Assembly (NCBI RefSeq): GCF_017676385.1 | Contig: NZ_JAFFZN010000005.1 | Coordinates: 124,001 to 188,000 of the forward strand | DNA length: 64,000 nucleotides | Source of the DNA: Streptomyces spirodelae | GTDB lineage: Bacteria; Actinomycetota; Actinomycetes; Streptomycetales; Streptomycetaceae | Direction of reading: 5' to 3' | In this document: positions 17,759 to 26,275 of the stretch, one piece after another | How positions within the stretch are numbered: the first letter of the stretch is position 1 | Layout: each line of letters begins with the position of its first letter | Translations under genes and position numbers: made by a program | Notes under the pieces: generated by a model | The model's input: only the letters and a program-made list of their open reading frames with translations | Told to the model about the DNA's origin: nothing | The model's database searches: none

Positions 17759-18643
17759 TCACCCTTCCCGCAGGACATCCAGAAACGCCTCCGCCACCCC
17801 AGACGGCTTCGACCGGCAAAAGGCAGTCAGCGGGCGGCGCCACGGAGGGCCGATGTCGACAATCTGCCCGGCGGGCACCAGCTCCGGGGTCAGATGCGCC
17901 GAGACGAGGCAGATGCCCGCGCCGACGGCCGCCATCCGCGCCGCCGTCGTCGGGTGTTCGACCCGCAGGGCCGTCCGCGGGACGAACCCGGCCCGGCCGC
18001 AGACCAGATCGACGAATGGCGTGCCCTCGATCCAGGGCTCCATTCCGCACCGCACCCAGCCGCGGTCGGCCAGTTCCTCCAGTGCGACGGGATCACCGTC
18101 GGCTCCGGCGCGGGCACACAGCGGGTCGTCGGGCGGAACGACGAGGACGATCCTCTCCTCGCCGATCTGCCAGCTCGGCCCCGGCCAATCGTCGGTCCGG
18201 TAGCCGACGGCGAGGTCCGCGATGCCGCGTGCCATCCGGTCGTGCAGCTCGTCCTCCGTCGCGTACTCGTGCAGCCGCAGCGTCACCCGCGGATGGAGGC
18301 GGCGCATCCTGGCGACGGCTCTGGTCAGTACACCGACCGCGAGGCCGTGCACGGTGGCGATCTCCAGTTCGCCGCCTCCCGCACCGGCCGCGGCCCGTGC
18401 GGCACGGCGCGCCTGCCGGGCACTGCGCACGGCGAGCTCGGCATCCGGCAGGAAGGCCCGGCCCATCGGCGTCAGCCGCACCCCGCGCGGCAGCCGTTCC
18501 AGCAGCGGGCCACCGACTTCCCGCTCCAGGGCCTTGATCTGGTGCGAGAGCGCCGACTGGGTGACGTGCAGGGCCTCGGCGGCACGTGTGAACGAGGTCT
18601 CCTCGACGACCGTGACGAGATACTCCATCTGCCGCAGACTCAC
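17759..18643 (-). CDS. LysR-family transcriptional regulator
   Basis: 294 residues, GTG start. The N-terminal winged helix-turn-helix is textbook: MEYLVTVVEETSFTRAAEALHVTQSALSHQIKALE (residues 6-40). The C-terminal effector-binding domain follows (TPMGRAFLPDAELAV linker, then two alpha/beta lobes). It is transcribed away from the dihydrolipoyl dehydrogenase gene across a 125-base gap, the usual LysR arrangement, so it most likely controls that gene and itself. The effector is not predictable from sequence. Confidence 0.92.
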   Translation of the reverse strand: MSLRQMEYLVTVVEETSFTRAAEALHVTQSALSHQIKALEREVGGPLLERLPRGVRLTPMGRAFLPDAELAVRSARQARRAARAAAGAGGGELEIATVHGLAVGVLTRAVARMRRLHPRVTLRLHEYATEDELHDRMARGIADLAVGYRTDDWPGPSWQIGEERIVLVVPPDDPLCARAGADGDPVALEELADRGWVRCGMEPWIEGTPFVDLVCGRAGFVPRTALRVEHPTTAARMAAVGAGICLVSAHLTPELVPAGQIVDIGPPWRRPLTAFCRSKPSGVAEAFLDVLREG

Positions 18644-18768
18644 CCGCAGTCACCCGCTCCCACACGTCGGCGCCGCGCTTCTTGGAGCGCAAGCCATGAC
18701 CATTCTTCACCACAACCATAGAATTATTGCGTTGGACTCATCACCGCACCGGGCGGAGGGTGAGTGTC
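18644..18768. promoter_or_regulatory. Divergent promoter region between lysR and dehydrogenase gene
   Basis: The region contains a marked AT-rich island around 18712-18735. Its centre AATT is flanked by CAAC (18713-18716) and GTTG (18731-18734), an imperfect 22-bp dyad compatible with a LysR site. GGAGGGTG just before 18769 is the ribosome-binding site of the dehydrogenase gene. Confidence 0.5.
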
Positions 18769-20199
18769 ATGAGCGGCAACACCACAGACGTGATCGTCAT
18801 CGGCGGAGGAACGGGCGGCTACAGCACGGCACTTCGCGCCGCGCACCTCGGGCTCGGGGTCACCCTCGTCGAGCGGGACCTGGTCGGCGGCACCTGTCTG
18901 CATCGGGGCTGCGTGCCCAGCAAGGCCATGCTGCACGCGGCCGAACTGGTCGACGGGGTGGCCGAGGCCCGTGAGCGGTGGGGGGTCAAGGCGACGCTGG
19001 ACAGCGTCGAGTGGAGCGCGCTGGTCGCCACCCGCGACGACATCGTCACGCGCAACCACAAAGGGGTCGAGGGCCAGCTGGCGGCGGCAGGGGTGACGGT
19101 CGTACGAGGCACCGCCGCACTCACGGGCCCGCGCACCGTCCGGATCGAGGTGCCCGGCGCCGGGGGCACCCAGCAGTGGACGGCGCGGCGCGGTCTCGTA
19201 CTGGCGACCGGCTCCCGTCCGCGCACCCTGCCGGGCCTGGAGCCCGACGGGGACCACATCGTCACCAGCGACGACGCGCTGTTCGCACCGGGGCTGCCGC
19301 GCAGCGTGCTGGTGCTGGGCGGGGGCGCCATCGGCGTCGAGTACGCCTCCTTTCACCGCTCCATGGGGGCCGAGGTCACGCTGGTGGAGGCGGCGGATGG
19401 GCTGCTTCCGCTGGAGGACGCGGACGTAGGCCGCCAGCTGACCCGCGCGCTGAAGAAGCGCGGCATCACCGTGCTGACGGGCGCCCGGCTGCTGGACGCG
19501 CGGCGAACCGGCGAGGAGGTGAGGGCACGGGTGCGGCCGTCGCGCGGGGACGAGACCGTGATCACGGCGGAGCGGCTGCTGGTGGCGGTGGGCCGGGCAC
19601 CGGTCACCGACGGACTCGACCTGGCGACGGCCGGTCTCGCAACGGATGAGCGTGGCCACGTGCCACCGGCCGACTGGTCCACCCTTGAGACGGCCGCACC
19701 GGGTGTGCACGTCGTCGGAGACCTGCTCCCGCCGCCCTCCCTCGGCCTGGCACACGCCTCGTTCGCGGAGGGGCTGGTGGTCGCCGAGACGCTGGCCGGG
19801 CTCACGCCCCGCCCGGTGGACTACGCCGCCGTCCCGCGCGTGACGTACTCCAGCCCGCAGACCGCCTCGGTCGGCCTCAGCGAGGCGGCGGCCAAGGCCG
19901 CCGGGCACGAGGTGGCCGTCAACACGCTGCCGCTGACCGCGACGGCCAAGGGGATGGTGCACGGCCAGGGCGGCATGGTGAAGGTCGTCGCCGAACCGGG
20001 CCCGGACGGGCGGGTGCTGGGCGTGCACCTGGTGGGACCGCACGTCTCGGAGATGATCGCCGAGTCCCAGCTGGCCGTCGCCTGGGACGCCTCCCCCGCG
20101 GACATCGCCCAGCACATCCACCCGCACCCCACACTGAGCGAGGCGGTGGGCGAGACCTTCCTGACCATGGCGGGACGGGGGCTGCACCAACACGTCTGA
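18769..20199 (+). CDS. Dihydrolipoyl dehydrogenase-like flavoprotein (E3 family)
   Basis: 476 residues from ATG 18769 after GGAGGGTG; a GTG three codons earlier is possible. FAD-binding GGGTGG near residue 13, redox-active disulfide CLHRGC near residues 41-46, second Rossmann motif LGGGAIGVEYA, FAD motif GVHVVGDL, and a dimerisation domain ending HIHPHPTLSEAVGETF with the His-Glu pair that works with the disulfide. All E3 catalytic features are intact. E3 recycles lipoamide in 2-oxoacid dehydrogenases and the glycine cleavage system. No E1/E2 genes are nearby, so this is an orphan copy under apparent LysR control; it could instead be a mycothione- or other disulfide-specific relative. Confidence 0.9.
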   Translation: MSGNTTDVIVIGGGTGGYSTALRAAHLGLGVTLVERDLVGGTCLHRGCVPSKAMLHAAELVDGVAEARERWGVKATLDSVEWSALVATRDDIVTRNHKGVEGQLAAAGVTVVRGTAALTGPRTVRIEVPGAGGTQQWTARRGLVLATGSRPRTLPGLEPDGDHIVTSDDALFAPGLPRSVLVLGGGAIGVEYASFHRSMGAEVTLVEAADGLLPLEDADVGRQLTRALKKRGITVLTGARLLDARRTGEEVRARVRPSRGDETVITAERLLVAVGRAPVTDGLDLATAGLATDERGHVPPADWSTLETAAPGVHVVGDLLPPPSLGLAHASFAEGLVVAETLAGLTPRPVDYAAVPRVTYSSPQTASVGLSEAAAKAAGHEVAVNTLPLTATAKGMVHGQGGMVKVVAEPGPDGRVLGVHLVGPHVSEMIAESQLAVAWDASPADIAQHIHPHPTLSEAVGETFLTMAGRGLHQHV

Positions 20200-20213
20200 G
20201 CACGCGGCCGGTT

Positions 20214-20248
20214 GCCCGGCACCCGGCTGAGCGCACCGGGTGCCGGGC
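20214..20248. terminator. Terminator after dihydrolipoyl dehydrogenase gene
   Basis: Perfect 13-bp inverted repeat (GCCCGGCACCCGG at 20214-20226; partner at 20236-20248) with a 9-nt loop, 15 bases after the stop. Confidence 0.8.
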
Positions 20249-20262
20249 GGACGGCTGCGGGC

Positions 20263-20268
20263 AACAAT
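20263..20268 (+). promoter_or_regulatory. -10 box for leaderless treZ mRNA
   Basis: AACAAT ends 7 nt before the chosen ATG (20276). No ribosome-binding site is present in the gap, so transcription is predicted to begin at the start codon itself. Confidence 0.5.
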
Positions 20269-20275
20269 GGTGTGC

Positions 20276-22036
20276 ATGCTGTTCGACGTCTGGGCTCCCA
20301 CCGCGCGAACCGTCACCCTCCATCTCCCACCGGCTCCCGGCATCCCGATGACCCGCTCGCCCACCCGCCGGGGCTGGTGGCAGGCCGAGGCACCGGCGGC
20401 GGCCGGCACCCGCTACGGCTTCGCCCTCGACGGCGGCCCCGTACTGCCGGACCCGCGCTCGCACCGCCAGCCGGACGGGCCCGAGGGGCTGAGCGCCGTC
20501 GTCGACCACGACGCGTACACCTGGCGGCACCCGTGGCGCGGGCTGCCGCTGCCGGGGGCCGTCCTCTACGAGCTGCACATCGGCACCTTCACCCCCGAGG
20601 GCACCTTCGCCGCGGCGGCCGAACGCCTCGGCCACCTTGCGGAGCTGGGCACAAGCCACATCGAGCTGATGCCCGTCTGCCCGTTTCCCGGCACCCACGG
20701 CTGGGGCTACGACGGCGTGGCGCTGTGGGCGGTGCACGAGCCCTACGGCGGGCCCGACGGGCTCAAGGCGTTCGTGGACGCCGCACACGGACACGGCATC
20801 GGGGTCGTACTCGACGTCGTCCACAACCACCTGGGCCCTTCCGGCAATCAGCTGCCCGCCTTCGGGCCGTACTTCACCGACCGCCACCAGACGCCCTGGG
20901 GATCGGCCGTCAACCTGGACGCGCCGGGCTCGGACGAGGTGCGGGCCCATCTCATCGGCAGCGCGCTGGCCTTTCTGCGTGACCACCACCTCGACGGGCT
21001 CCGGCTGGACGCCGTCCACGCGCTGGCCGACACCCGCGCCGAGCACTTCCTCGCCCAGCTCTCCGAGGCCGTCGACACGCTGGCCGCGCACACCGGGCGC
21101 CCCCTCTTCCTGATCGCCGAGTCCGATCTGAACGACCCGCGCACCACCGCCCCGCGCACCGTCAACGGCCACGGGCTGCACGCCCAGTGGAACGACGACT
21201 TCCACCACGCGCTGCACACCGCGCTGACCGGTGAAGCACACGGCTACTACGCCGACTTCGCCCGCGAACCGCTGGCCGCCCTCGCCAAGACGCTGACCGG
21301 TGCCTTCTTCCACGACGGCACGTACTCCAGCTTCCGCGGCCGCGGGCACGGCCTCCCGGTACGCCGTCCCGGCGGCGCCGAGACCCCGGCCCACCGATTC
21401 CTGGCGTACGCGCAGACCCACGACCAGATCGGCAACCGCGCGCTGGGCGACCGGCTGTCCGCGTCCCTGGCGCCCGGACTGCTGGCGTGCGCCGCCGCGC
21501 TGGTGCTGCTCGCGCCGGGGACGCCGATGCTGTTCATGGGCGAGGAGTGGGGCGCCCGCACCCCCTGGCAGTACTTCACCGACCACCAGGACGCCGCGCT
21601 GGCCGAGGCCGTACGGCAGGGGAGGCGGCGGGAGTTCGCACGCCACGGGTGGGACGCCGAGGAGATCCCCGACCCGCAGGACCCGGCCACGCGTGGGCGC
21701 TCGTGCCTGGACTGGAGCGAGCCGCTGCGCGAGCCGCACGCCCGGTTGCTGGAATGGCACCGCACCTTGCTCGCCGTGCGCAAGGCCCATCCGGTGCTGG
21801 CGCAGCTGCCGCTGGGCGAGGCGGATGTCCGCTACGCGGACGGCGACGACGGCCGTTGGCTGTTGCTGCGCAACGGGCCGCTGTACGTCGCGGTGAACCT
21901 CGCGGAGGACCGTACGGCGACGGTGCGGGTGCCCTCCGGGCATGCGGTGGCGCTGCTGGCGGCCTGGGAGCCGGAAACGCGCGTGGTGGACGGTGCGGTA
22001 CGGCTGCCGCCGCAGTCCGCCGCCGTGCTGCGTTAG
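20276..22036 (+). CDS. treZ: Malto-oligosyltrehalose trehalohydrolase
   Basis: 586 residues starting MLFDVWAP; ATG 20267 is an alternative, but the -10 box at 20263-20268 overlaps it. TreZ cleaves maltooligosyltrehalose made by TreY, releasing trehalose. An N-terminal CBM48-like domain (VWAPTARTVTLHL) leads to a GH13 barrel with YELHIGTFTPEGTF, VVHNHLGPSGN, DGLRLDAVHA (nucleophile), LIAESDLND (acid) and THDQIGNRALGDRL, all hallmarks of the family. Together with GlgX and TreY it completes the glycogen-to-trehalose route. The gene converges head-on with the exporter gene 6 bases away. Confidence 0.95.
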   Translation: MLFDVWAPTARTVTLHLPPAPGIPMTRSPTRRGWWQAEAPAAAGTRYGFALDGGPVLPDPRSHRQPDGPEGLSAVVDHDAYTWRHPWRGLPLPGAVLYELHIGTFTPEGTFAAAAERLGHLAELGTSHIELMPVCPFPGTHGWGYDGVALWAVHEPYGGPDGLKAFVDAAHGHGIGVVLDVVHNHLGPSGNQLPAFGPYFTDRHQTPWGSAVNLDAPGSDEVRAHLIGSALAFLRDHHLDGLRLDAVHALADTRAEHFLAQLSEAVDTLAAHTGRPLFLIAESDLNDPRTTAPRTVNGHGLHAQWNDDFHHALHTALTGEAHGYYADFAREPLAALAKTLTGAFFHDGTYSSFRGRGHGLPVRRPGGAETPAHRFLAYAQTHDQIGNRALGDRLSASLAPGLLACAAALVLLAPGTPMLFMGEEWGARTPWQYFTDHQDAALAEAVRQGRRREFARHGWDAEEIPDPQDPATRGRSCLDWSEPLREPHARLLEWHRTLLAVRKAHPVLAQLPLGEADVRYADGDDGRWLLLRNGPLYVAVNLAEDRTATVRVPSGHAVALLAAWEPETRVVDGAVRLPPQSAAVLR

Positions 22037-22042
22037 CAGTTC

Positions 22043-23530
22043 CTACTGCGCTTGGGCAGTCTGCTCCCCCAAGCTCTTCGAGCAGGGGGTACCCCCAGGC
22101 GCAGGGTGGGCGAGCGCAGCACCTTTGCGGCCGGACGACGATGGGAGGAACGCCGCGATGAGCAGGCCCAGTAGCGCGGCGCCGGCCGCGATGAGGAAGG
22201 ACGTACGGAAGCCGTCCAGGTCGGGGACCTGGGTGCGGCCGAGCGGGCTGGTCATACGGGCCAGGACGACCCCGACGACCGCACTCGATGTCGACGTACC
22301 GATGGACCGCATCAGGGTGTTCAGCCCGTTGGCCGCGCCGGACTCGGAGGGGTCGACGGCACCCAGTATCAACGCGGGCATCGCGGAGTAGGCGATGCCG
22401 ATGCCGATCCCGATCAGCACGGCCAGCAGCACCGTCTGCCACACGGCGGACATCAGCTGGGTGCCCGCCAGGTAGGAGACGGCCAGGATCGTCAGCCCCG
22501 TCATCAGCGACACCTTCGGCCCGCGTGCCCGCGACAGCCTGGCCGACAGCGAGGAGACGAGCATCATCGCTATGCCCATCGGAGCCACGCACAGCCCGGA
22601 GACGACCATCGACTGGCCGAGCCCGTACCCGGTGGCCGCCGGAAGCTGGAGGAGCTGGGGAAGCACCAGGGTGAGGGCGTAGAAGGCGAGTCCGACCATG
22701 ATGGAGGCGAGGTTGGTGAGCAGCACCTGGCGGCGCGCTGTCGTACGCAGATCCACCAGCGGGTCCTCGGTCCGCAGCTCCAGCACGCCCCAGCCGATGA
22801 AGATCACCACGGAGGAGCCGAGCAGCCCGAGCACCGTCCCGCTGCCCCATCCCCAGTCGCCGCCCTTGGAGATGGGCAGCAGCAGCGTCACCAGACCGGC
22901 CGTCAGTCCCAGGGTGCCCAGCACATCGAAGCGGCCGGGGGTGCGCAGCGGGGATTCCGGCACCAGGAGCGCCACCAGCGCCATGGCGAGCGCGCCGATG
23001 CCCGCGGCGCCGAAGAACAGCACGTGCCAGTCGGTGTACTGGGCGACATAGGCGGCCAGCGGCATGCCCAGCGCGCCGCCCACGCCGAGCGACGAGCTCA
23101 TGAACGCCATGGCCGAGCCCAGCCGCTCGGGGGGCAGCGCGTCGCGCATGATGCCGATGCCCAGCGGGATGGCGCCCATCGCGAACCCCTGTACGGCCCG
23201 CCCCGCCACCATGGGCACCAGCGCGGAGGTGAAGCCGCACACCAGCGAGCCGAGCACCATCAGCCCCAGGCTGAGCAGCACGATCCGCCGCTTTCCGTAC
23301 AGGTCACCGAGTCTGCCCATGATGGGTGTGGCGACGGCGCCGGAGAGCAGGGTGGAGGTGATCACCCAGGAGGCGTTGGAGGTCGAGGTGTGCAGCAGTT
23401 CCGGCAGTTGGGCGATCACCGGCACGATGAGTGTCTGCATGACGGCGACGGAGATCCCGCCGAAGGCCAGCACAGGGACGATCCACCGCCCGCCCGCTCC
23501 GTCTGTCCCCGCTTCGTCCCCGGCGCCCAC
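22043..23530 (-). CDS. MFS drug/solute exporter, DHA2 type (14 TM)
   Basis: 495 residues, GTG start. Motif A GRLGDLYGKRRIVL lies after the second membrane segment, motif C-like GALGMPLAAYVAQ after the fifth, and about 14 hydrophobic segments can be counted, as in EmrB/QacA-type proton-driven exporters. The last 25 or so residues (GAALAHPAPGG ... EQTAQAQ) lie beyond the final membrane segment and are encoded by a dispersed repeat element, so the tail is probably an acquired, non-functional extension. No regulator gene is adjacent. Substrate unknown. Confidence 0.9.
   Translation of the reverse strand: MGAGDEAGTDGAGGRWIVPVLAFGGISVAVMQTLIVPVIAQLPELLHTSTSNASWVITSTLLSGAVATPIMGRLGDLYGKRRIVLLSLGLMVLGSLVCGFTSALVPMVAGRAVQGFAMGAIPLGIGIMRDALPPERLGSAMAFMSSSLGVGGALGMPLAAYVAQYTDWHVLFFGAAGIGALAMALVALLVPESPLRTPGRFDVLGTLGLTAGLVTLLLPISKGGDWGWGSGTVLGLLGSSVVIFIGWGVLELRTEDPLVDLRTTARRQVLLTNLASIMVGLAFYALTLVLPQLLQLPAATGYGLGQSMVVSGLCVAPMGIAMMLVSSLSARLSRARGPKVSLMTGLTILAVSYLAGTQLMSAVWQTVLLAVLIGIGIGIAYSAMPALILGAVDPSESGAANGLNTLMRSIGTSTSSAVVGVVLARMTSPLGRTQVPDLDGFRTSFLIAAGAALLGLLIAAFLPSSSGRKGAALAHPAPGGTPCSKSLGEQTAQAQ
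22085..22120. repeat. Dispersed GC-rich element encoding the exporter tail
   Basis: Begins with the perfect 12-bp palindrome GGGGGTACCCCC (22085-22096) and continues with a 23-bp block (22098-22120) that recurs inverted at 8659-8681 with one mismatch over its core. Both copies form the 3' end of a coding sequence and give the same peptide AALAHPAP. Confidence 0.65.
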
Positions 23531-23564
23531 GCGCAGCCCCCGCTCTCTCTCGCTGTCCAGAAGT

Positions 23565-23595
23565 CAACAATCTCTATGTAGCGTACAAATGAACT
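23565..23595 (-). promoter_or_regulatory. AT-rich promoter/operator candidate for the exporter gene
   Basis: An unusually AT-rich stretch upstream of the exporter start, containing TGTA-N3-TACA (23577-23587), a short dyad of the kind bound by TetR or MarR repressors. No -35/-10 pair with ideal spacing was found. Confidence 0.35.
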
Positions 23596-23621
23596 GCCGG
23601 GGGCGGCTCGTCATTCCCTCG

Positions 23622-23645
23622 GAGGCGGATGGGTCCGTCCGCCTC
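23622..23645 (-). terminator. Terminator at the end of msrB
   Basis: GAGGCGGA (23622-23629) and TCCGCCTC (23638-23645) form an 8-bp stem that overlaps the msrB stop codon. Confidence 0.55.
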
Positions 23646-24051
23646 ACTGCTCCTTGGGCACCAGCTTCAGCGAGATGCTGTTGATGCAGTACCGCTGATC
23701 CGTCGGCGTCTGATAGCCCTCGCCCTCGAAGACGTGGCCGAGGTGGGAGCCGCAGCGGGCGCAGCGGACCTCGGTGCGGACCATACCCAGGGAGCGGTCG
23801 GTCAGCAGTTCGACGGCGGTGGTGTCGGCCGGGTCGTAGAAGCTGGGCCAGCCGCAGTGCGAGGCGAACTTGGTGTCGGAGCGGAACAGCTCGGCGCCGC
23901 AGGCCCGGCACTGGTAGACCCCGGTGGTCTCGGTGTCGGTGTACTCACCGGTGAACGGGCGCTCGGTGCCCGCCTCGCGCAGCACGTGGTACTCCTCGGG
24001 CGTCAGCTCGGCGCGCCACTGTTCCTCGGGCTTGTCGATCTCGTAGGCCAT
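23644..24051 (-). CDS. msrB: Peptide-methionine (R)-S-oxide reductase
   Basis: 135 residues; GAGGAG precedes the ATG. MsrB repairs the R-diastereomer of methionine sulfoxide in oxidised proteins. Both structural zinc pairs are present (CRAC near residue 48, CARC near 97), as are the SHCGWPSFY substrate loop and the catalytic cysteine in RYCINSISL near the C-terminus. The gene follows murC by 30 bases, so the two are likely co-transcribed. Confidence 0.96.
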   Translation of the reverse strand: MAYEIDKPEEQWRAELTPEEYHVLREAGTERPFTGEYTDTETTGVYQCRACGAELFRSDTKFASHCGWPSFYDPADTTAVELLTDRSLGMVRTEVRCARCGSHLGHVFEGEGYQTPTDQRYCINSISLKLVPKEQ

Positions 24052-24081
24052 CTCGGCTCCTCAGCGTCGTAGGAAGGGTGG

Positions 24082-25506
24082 TCACTCCGCGAGCCGGGCG
24101 AGAATCCTGGGGCCCAGTTCCGTGACGTCACCCGCTCCCATGGTCAGAACGAGATCGCCGGGCTCCGCCATTCCCACGACCGCCTCCACGGCCTCGGCGG
24201 GGGTGTCCATGGCGCGTACGGCCGCGCCCGCCGCCTGCGCCGCTTCCGTGATCAGGGCGCTGGTCACGCCCGGGATGGGGTCCTCACGGGCCGGGTAGAT
24301 CGGCAGTACCACCGAGCCGTCGGCCAGTGCCAGGGCCTCCCCCATCTCCTTGCCCAGCTCCTGGGTGCGGCTGAAGAGGTGCGGCTGGAAGACCACCAGG
24401 ACCCGGCCGTTGTCAGCGCCACCCCTGATGGCCTCCAGATCGGCGGTCATCTCGGTGGGGTGGTGGGCGTAGGAGTCGATCACCTGCACGCCCCGGGTCA
24501 GCCCCTTGAGCTGGAGGCGGCGCTTGACGCCGGTGTACGAGGCGAGGGCCCGGCCCAGGTCCCGCTCGGGCACCCCGAGCGCCGCTCCGGCGGCGAGGGC
24601 CGCCACCGCGTTGAGGGCGTAGTGGTTGCCGGGGACCGAGACGTCGAAGGTCAGCTCCGCACCGTCGAGGGCCACGCTGACCTCGCTGGTCAGGCCCTTC
24701 GGGGTGATCTCGAGGACCCGTACGTCGGCGTCCTCGGCCACCCCGTAGGTACGGATGGTGAGCGCACGGTCGCGCGAAGCGGCGCGCAGTCGGCGGGTGA
24801 GCTCCCGCGCGCCCTCGTGGTCGGCGGAGATCACCAGGGTGCCGCCGTCCACGATGCGTTCGGCGAACGTCTCGAAGGACGCGTAGATCTCCGCCATGGA
24901 CGCGTAATTGGCGTGGTGGTCGAGCTCCACGTTGAGGACGATGGCGACCTCGGGCGCGTACTTGTGGAAACTGCGGTCGCTTTCATCCGCCTCCGCGACG
25001 AAGATCTCCCCGGTGCCCTGGTGGGCGTTGGAACCGGGGCCCTCCAGGTCGCCGCCGATCGCGTAGGAGGGGTCCAGGCCCAGGTCGGCCAGGCTCACGG
25101 CGAGCATCGAGGTGGTCGTCGTCTTGCCGTGCGTTCCGGCGACGGCCAGCGGCCGCAGCCCCTCCATCAGCGCGGCCAGCGCGTCGGCCCGGTGCAGCAC
25201 GGGCAGCCCGCGCCGGTTGGCCTCGACCAGCTCGGGGTTGTCCTCGCGGATGGCGCTGGAGACGACGACCACGGTCGCGTCCGGCGCCAGATGCGCTTCG
25301 GCGTGACCGATGTGGACGGTCACGCCGAAGCCACGCAGCGCGTCGGCTGTCGCCGACTCCCGGGCGTCGCTGCCCGCGACCCGGGCACCGCGCACCGCCA
25401 GGATCTTCGCGATGCCGGACATTCCCGCGCCGCCGATCCCGACGAAGTGCGGCCGCTCCATGGCGGAGGGGACGGCGGGAGTGGCGGGAGTGGCGGCAGC
25501 GGTCAT
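24082..25506 (-). CDS. murC: UDP-N-acetylmuramate--L-alanine ligase
   Basis: 474 residues, ATG after AGGAGAGG. MurC adds L-alanine to UDP-MurNAc in the cytoplasm, the first amino-acid step of peptidoglycan precursor synthesis. N-terminal UDP-binding Rossmann motif FVGIGGAGMSGIA (near residue 22), ATP loop GTHGKTTT (near 128), EADESDRSF, the DHHAN metal/nucleotide region, and the C-terminal domain with DSYAHHPTE and FQPHLFSRT are all in place. It lies outside any division/cell-wall cluster here, as is normal in Streptomyces. Confidence 0.97.
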   Translation of the reverse strand: MTAAATPATPAVPSAMERPHFVGIGGAGMSGIAKILAVRGARVAGSDARESATADALRGFGVTVHIGHAEAHLAPDATVVVVSSAIREDNPELVEANRRGLPVLHRADALAALMEGLRPLAVAGTHGKTTTTSMLAVSLADLGLDPSYAIGGDLEGPGSNAHQGTGEIFVAEADESDRSFHKYAPEVAIVLNVELDHHANYASMAEIYASFETFAERIVDGGTLVISADHEGARELTRRLRAASRDRALTIRTYGVAEDADVRVLEITPKGLTSEVSVALDGAELTFDVSVPGNHYALNAVAALAAGAALGVPERDLGRALASYTGVKRRLQLKGLTRGVQVIDSYAHHPTEMTADLEAIRGGADNGRVLVVFQPHLFSRTQELGKEMGEALALADGSVVLPIYPAREDPIPGVTSALITEAAQAAGAAVRAMDTPAEAVEAVVGMAEPGDLVLTMGAGDVTELGPRILARLAE

Positions 25507-25629
25507 ACGGACCTCTCCTGGCTGGCTCGGCGGTTCACGAGGGACGGCGCAAGCCTATGCGGTGCGCCGTCGGGCAGGATGCGAGCCCTCGCCGTGCTGA
25601 GGCGTGCTGGGGAGGGGGTGCCCCTATCC

Positions 25630-25700
25630 GCCGTCCGCAGTCTGCGGGTGGAGTGTGGCCGGTCGCGCAGTTCCCCGCGCCCCTTCGGGGCGCCCCTCTC
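25630..25700. repeat. Dispersed Streptomyces-type intergenic element, inverted copy
   Basis: Read on the minus strand it contains a GGGGCGC hairpin, CGGGGAACTGCGCGACC and then CCCGCAGA, the same order of blocks as the copy after the chelatase gene. It lies between the start of murC and the end of the next gene upstream and overlaps that gene's stop region. Confidence 0.6.
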
Positions 25701-26169
25701 ACTCCTCGTTGTGTGCGAACAGTTTCAGTACCGGGACGCCGACCTTGTGCCGGGCGCGGGAGGCCCAGTCGCGGTGGAAGAACTCCTCGACCAGGTGGGG
25801 GGCTGTCAGGACGATGACCTCGTCGGCGCGCGTCTGTTCCGCGACCGACTTCAGGACGTCGAGGGGGTGCTGCTCGATGATCTGGCCGACAGCCTCGCAG
25901 CCGGCGTCTCTGAGGCGCTTGAGGGACAGTTCCAGGGCCTGTTCGGCGGGGCCGACGGCCTCGCCGCCCTCGGGTTCCCGCGCCTCGCGCACCACCTGGT
26001 CCAGCTCGCCGAGCGCCACATCGTCCAGCGCTCGCAGCAGCCGGTCCTGGTCGCCGCGCGGCTGCATCAGGACGACGAACGAGACCGGCTCCTCGCCGTG
26101 CAGCGTCGTCACCATTTCCGCGTCGGCGGACACCAGCGGCTTCTCGATCATCAGCACTGTCGTGATCAC
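25699..26169 (-). CDS. Conserved actinobacterial nucleotide-binding-like protein
   Basis: 156 residues from GTG 26169, which is preceded by GGAGAAGGGG; the longer frame upstream has no such site and is not conserved in my memory of homologs. The sequence opens ITTVLMIEKPLVSADAEMVTTLHGE and closes EEFFHRDWASRARHKVGVPVLKLFAH. The central part (QIIEQHPLDVLKSVAEQTRADEVIVLTAPH) resembles the UspA-type alpha/beta fold, where a repeated 'xxADEVIV' strand lines the nucleotide site. Databases often label this family indole-3-glycerol phosphate synthase, but it lacks that enzyme's barrel and motifs, so I do not accept the label. Function unknown. Confidence 0.82.
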   Translation of the reverse strand: MITTVLMIEKPLVSADAEMVTTLHGEEPVSFVVLMQPRGDQDRLLRALDDVALGELDQVVREAREPEGGEAVGPAEQALELSLKRLRDAGCEAVGQIIEQHPLDVLKSVAEQTRADEVIVLTAPHLVEEFFHRDWASRARHKVGVPVLKLFAHNEE

Positions 26170-26275
26170 GACGGGCGCCCCTTCTCCGGTCGAACGGTCG
26201 GAAAGAAACCCTGCTGCAGTGTGCCCACGGGTCCTGCGATTGTCAGTCTGCCCAGCGACACGAAAGCGGAACGTC

